From Thermoplasmata archaeon (lineage in GTDB: Archaea > Thermoplasmatota > Thermoplasmata > Thermoplasmatales > GCA-001856825): DNA of 13,405 nucleotides. This document shows, one piece after another, positions 13,059 to 13,405 of this stretch (position 1 is its first letter; every line of letters begins with the position of its first letter). Made by a program: the position numbers and the translations under genes. A model generated the notes under the pieces. That model worked only from the letters and a program-made list of their open reading frames with translations. It did no database searches and was not told the DNA's origin. The stretch covers positions 1-13,405 of the forward strand of contig JAKBNO010000004.1 in NCBI GenBank assembly GCA_021831005.1. The letters run 5' to 3'.

Positions 13059-13405
13059 ATGAGGAGTTCCCTGAGAACATTGGACCCTACAAGATTGTGT
13101 CATCTTGTATCCCTAGGATTGGCTACTGTGGTAGACGGAAAGTTCCATTTGGAAGAAGAGTACTTCGAAAAGATAGGATTGAGACACAAACAAGGTAGCG
13201 AATCTCTGTTTCACAGGTATTTGGTGACCAGATCTTATTTCTTCTTCAAGAGGCAGGGTTTCGAGGTGTACGAGGGAACGGACTTTAATGGGCACCGTCC
13301 AGATCTCCTCTTAATAAGAAACGACGAAAAAATTCCTGTTGAGTGTGAGTATTCTGATCTTGACAGGAAGGGGAGGATGCTGGAGAAACTTAGATTCTAC
13401 CCCAA
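13059..13405 (+). CDS. Winged-helix plus PD-(D/E)xK-like nuclease domain protein, partial and probably frameshifted at its start
   Basis: An open frame runs from ATG 13059 to the right edge with no stop (115 codons). Residues about 11-40 (LCHLVSLGLATVVDGKFHLEEEYFEKIG) resemble the recognition helix and wing of a winged-helix domain. Residues about 48-100 follow the pattern of restriction-endonuclease-fold domains: helix SLFHRYLVTRSYFFFKRQG, strand FEVYEG, then RPDLLLI (P81-D82) and IPVECEYSD (E95-C-E97). The usual Lys of PD-(D/E)xK is Glu here, as in some archaeal relatives with an E-x-E motif. The ATG lacks a ribosome-binding site. A GTG-started frame from 13013, offset by one base and better placed for the promoter, ends in ENIGPYKIV, which would complete the winged helix if joined near 13100. 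The C-terminus is outside the window, so the function is unassigned. Confidence 0.6.
   Translation, partial: MRSSLRTLDPTRLCHLVSLGLATVVDGKFHLEEEYFEKIGLRHKQGSESLFHRYLVTRSYFFFKRQGFEVYEGTDFNGHRPDLLLIRNDEKIPVECEYSDLDRKGRMLEKLRFYP

Noticed and set aside
12618..13103. 161-codon minus-strand ORF
   Set aside because: It spans the HU-like gene in antisense and crosses its promoter and T-rich terminator.
13013..13198. Independent 61-residue protein
   Set aside because: Its second half loses protein character where the overlapping frame gains it; better explained as the N-terminal part of the frameshifted right-edge gene.
1..13405. CRISPR array, IS element, tRNA or rRNA gene
   Set aside because: No regularly spaced repeats, transposase-like ORF, terminal repeats with target duplication, or tRNA/rRNA signatures were seen on either strand.

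Overview
The window reads as chromosomal DNA of a Thermoplasmatales-type archaeon (Euryarchaeota, Thermoplasmata). Four things point there: archaeal/eukaryote-type ribosomal proteins (L7Ae, S28e, L24e) in the archaeal order that leads into nucleoside diphosphate kinase; TATA boxes 22-29 bases upstream of start codons, implying mostly leaderless mRNAs; a bacterial-HU-like chromatin protein of the Thermoplasma HTa type; and one-carbon enzymes that use tetrahydrofolate rather than tetrahydromethanopterin. No IS element, CRISPR array, tRNA or rRNA gene was seen. The genus cannot be fixed by eye.

Layout. (1) Positions 1-938, minus strand: translation operon rpl7ae > rps28e > rpl24e > ndk (only the first 11 codons of ndk are inside), with a promoter near 995. 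(2) 1078-1461, plus strand: a small two-helix membrane protein of unknown function, followed by about 420 bases without a convincing gene. (3) 1884-2798, minus strand: a membrane-anchored extracellular protein rich in N-glycosylation sequons, divergent from (4) a QueF-family protein at 2867-3304. (5) 3305-3506: the gap between convergent genes, holding a long GC-rich hairpin. (6) 3507-9072, minus strand: a four-gene catabolic operon, kbl > ftcd > fhs > threonine ammonia-lyase. (7) 9172-9966, plus strand: a second sequon-rich surface protein. (8) 10131-11093, plus strand: threonine 3-dehydrogenase. (9) 11160-12068: unrecognised cytosolic protein. (10) 12089-12523: CoA-binding-fold protein. (11) 12646-12915: HU/HTa-like chromatin protein. 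(12) 13059 to the right edge: the start of a winged-helix plus PD-(D/E)xK-like nuclease protein, probably with a frameshift near 13100.

How the genes fit. Regions 6 and 8 form an amino-acid-degradation module. Threonine dehydrogenase with 2-amino-3-ketobutyrate CoA ligase splits threonine to glycine and acetyl-CoA. Threonine ammonia-lyase takes threonine to 2-oxobutyrate and ammonia. The formiminotransferase-cyclodeaminase moves the histidine-derived formimino carbon onto tetrahydrofolate, and formate-tetrahydrofolate ligase can run backwards to release formate and make ATP. This suits a peptide-fermenting or peptide-respiring heterotroph. The items most worth a second look are the convergent-gap hairpin, the mixed active-site signature of the QueF-family protein, the broken nuclease-like gene at the right edge, and the Asp that replaces a zinc-ligand Cys in L24e.
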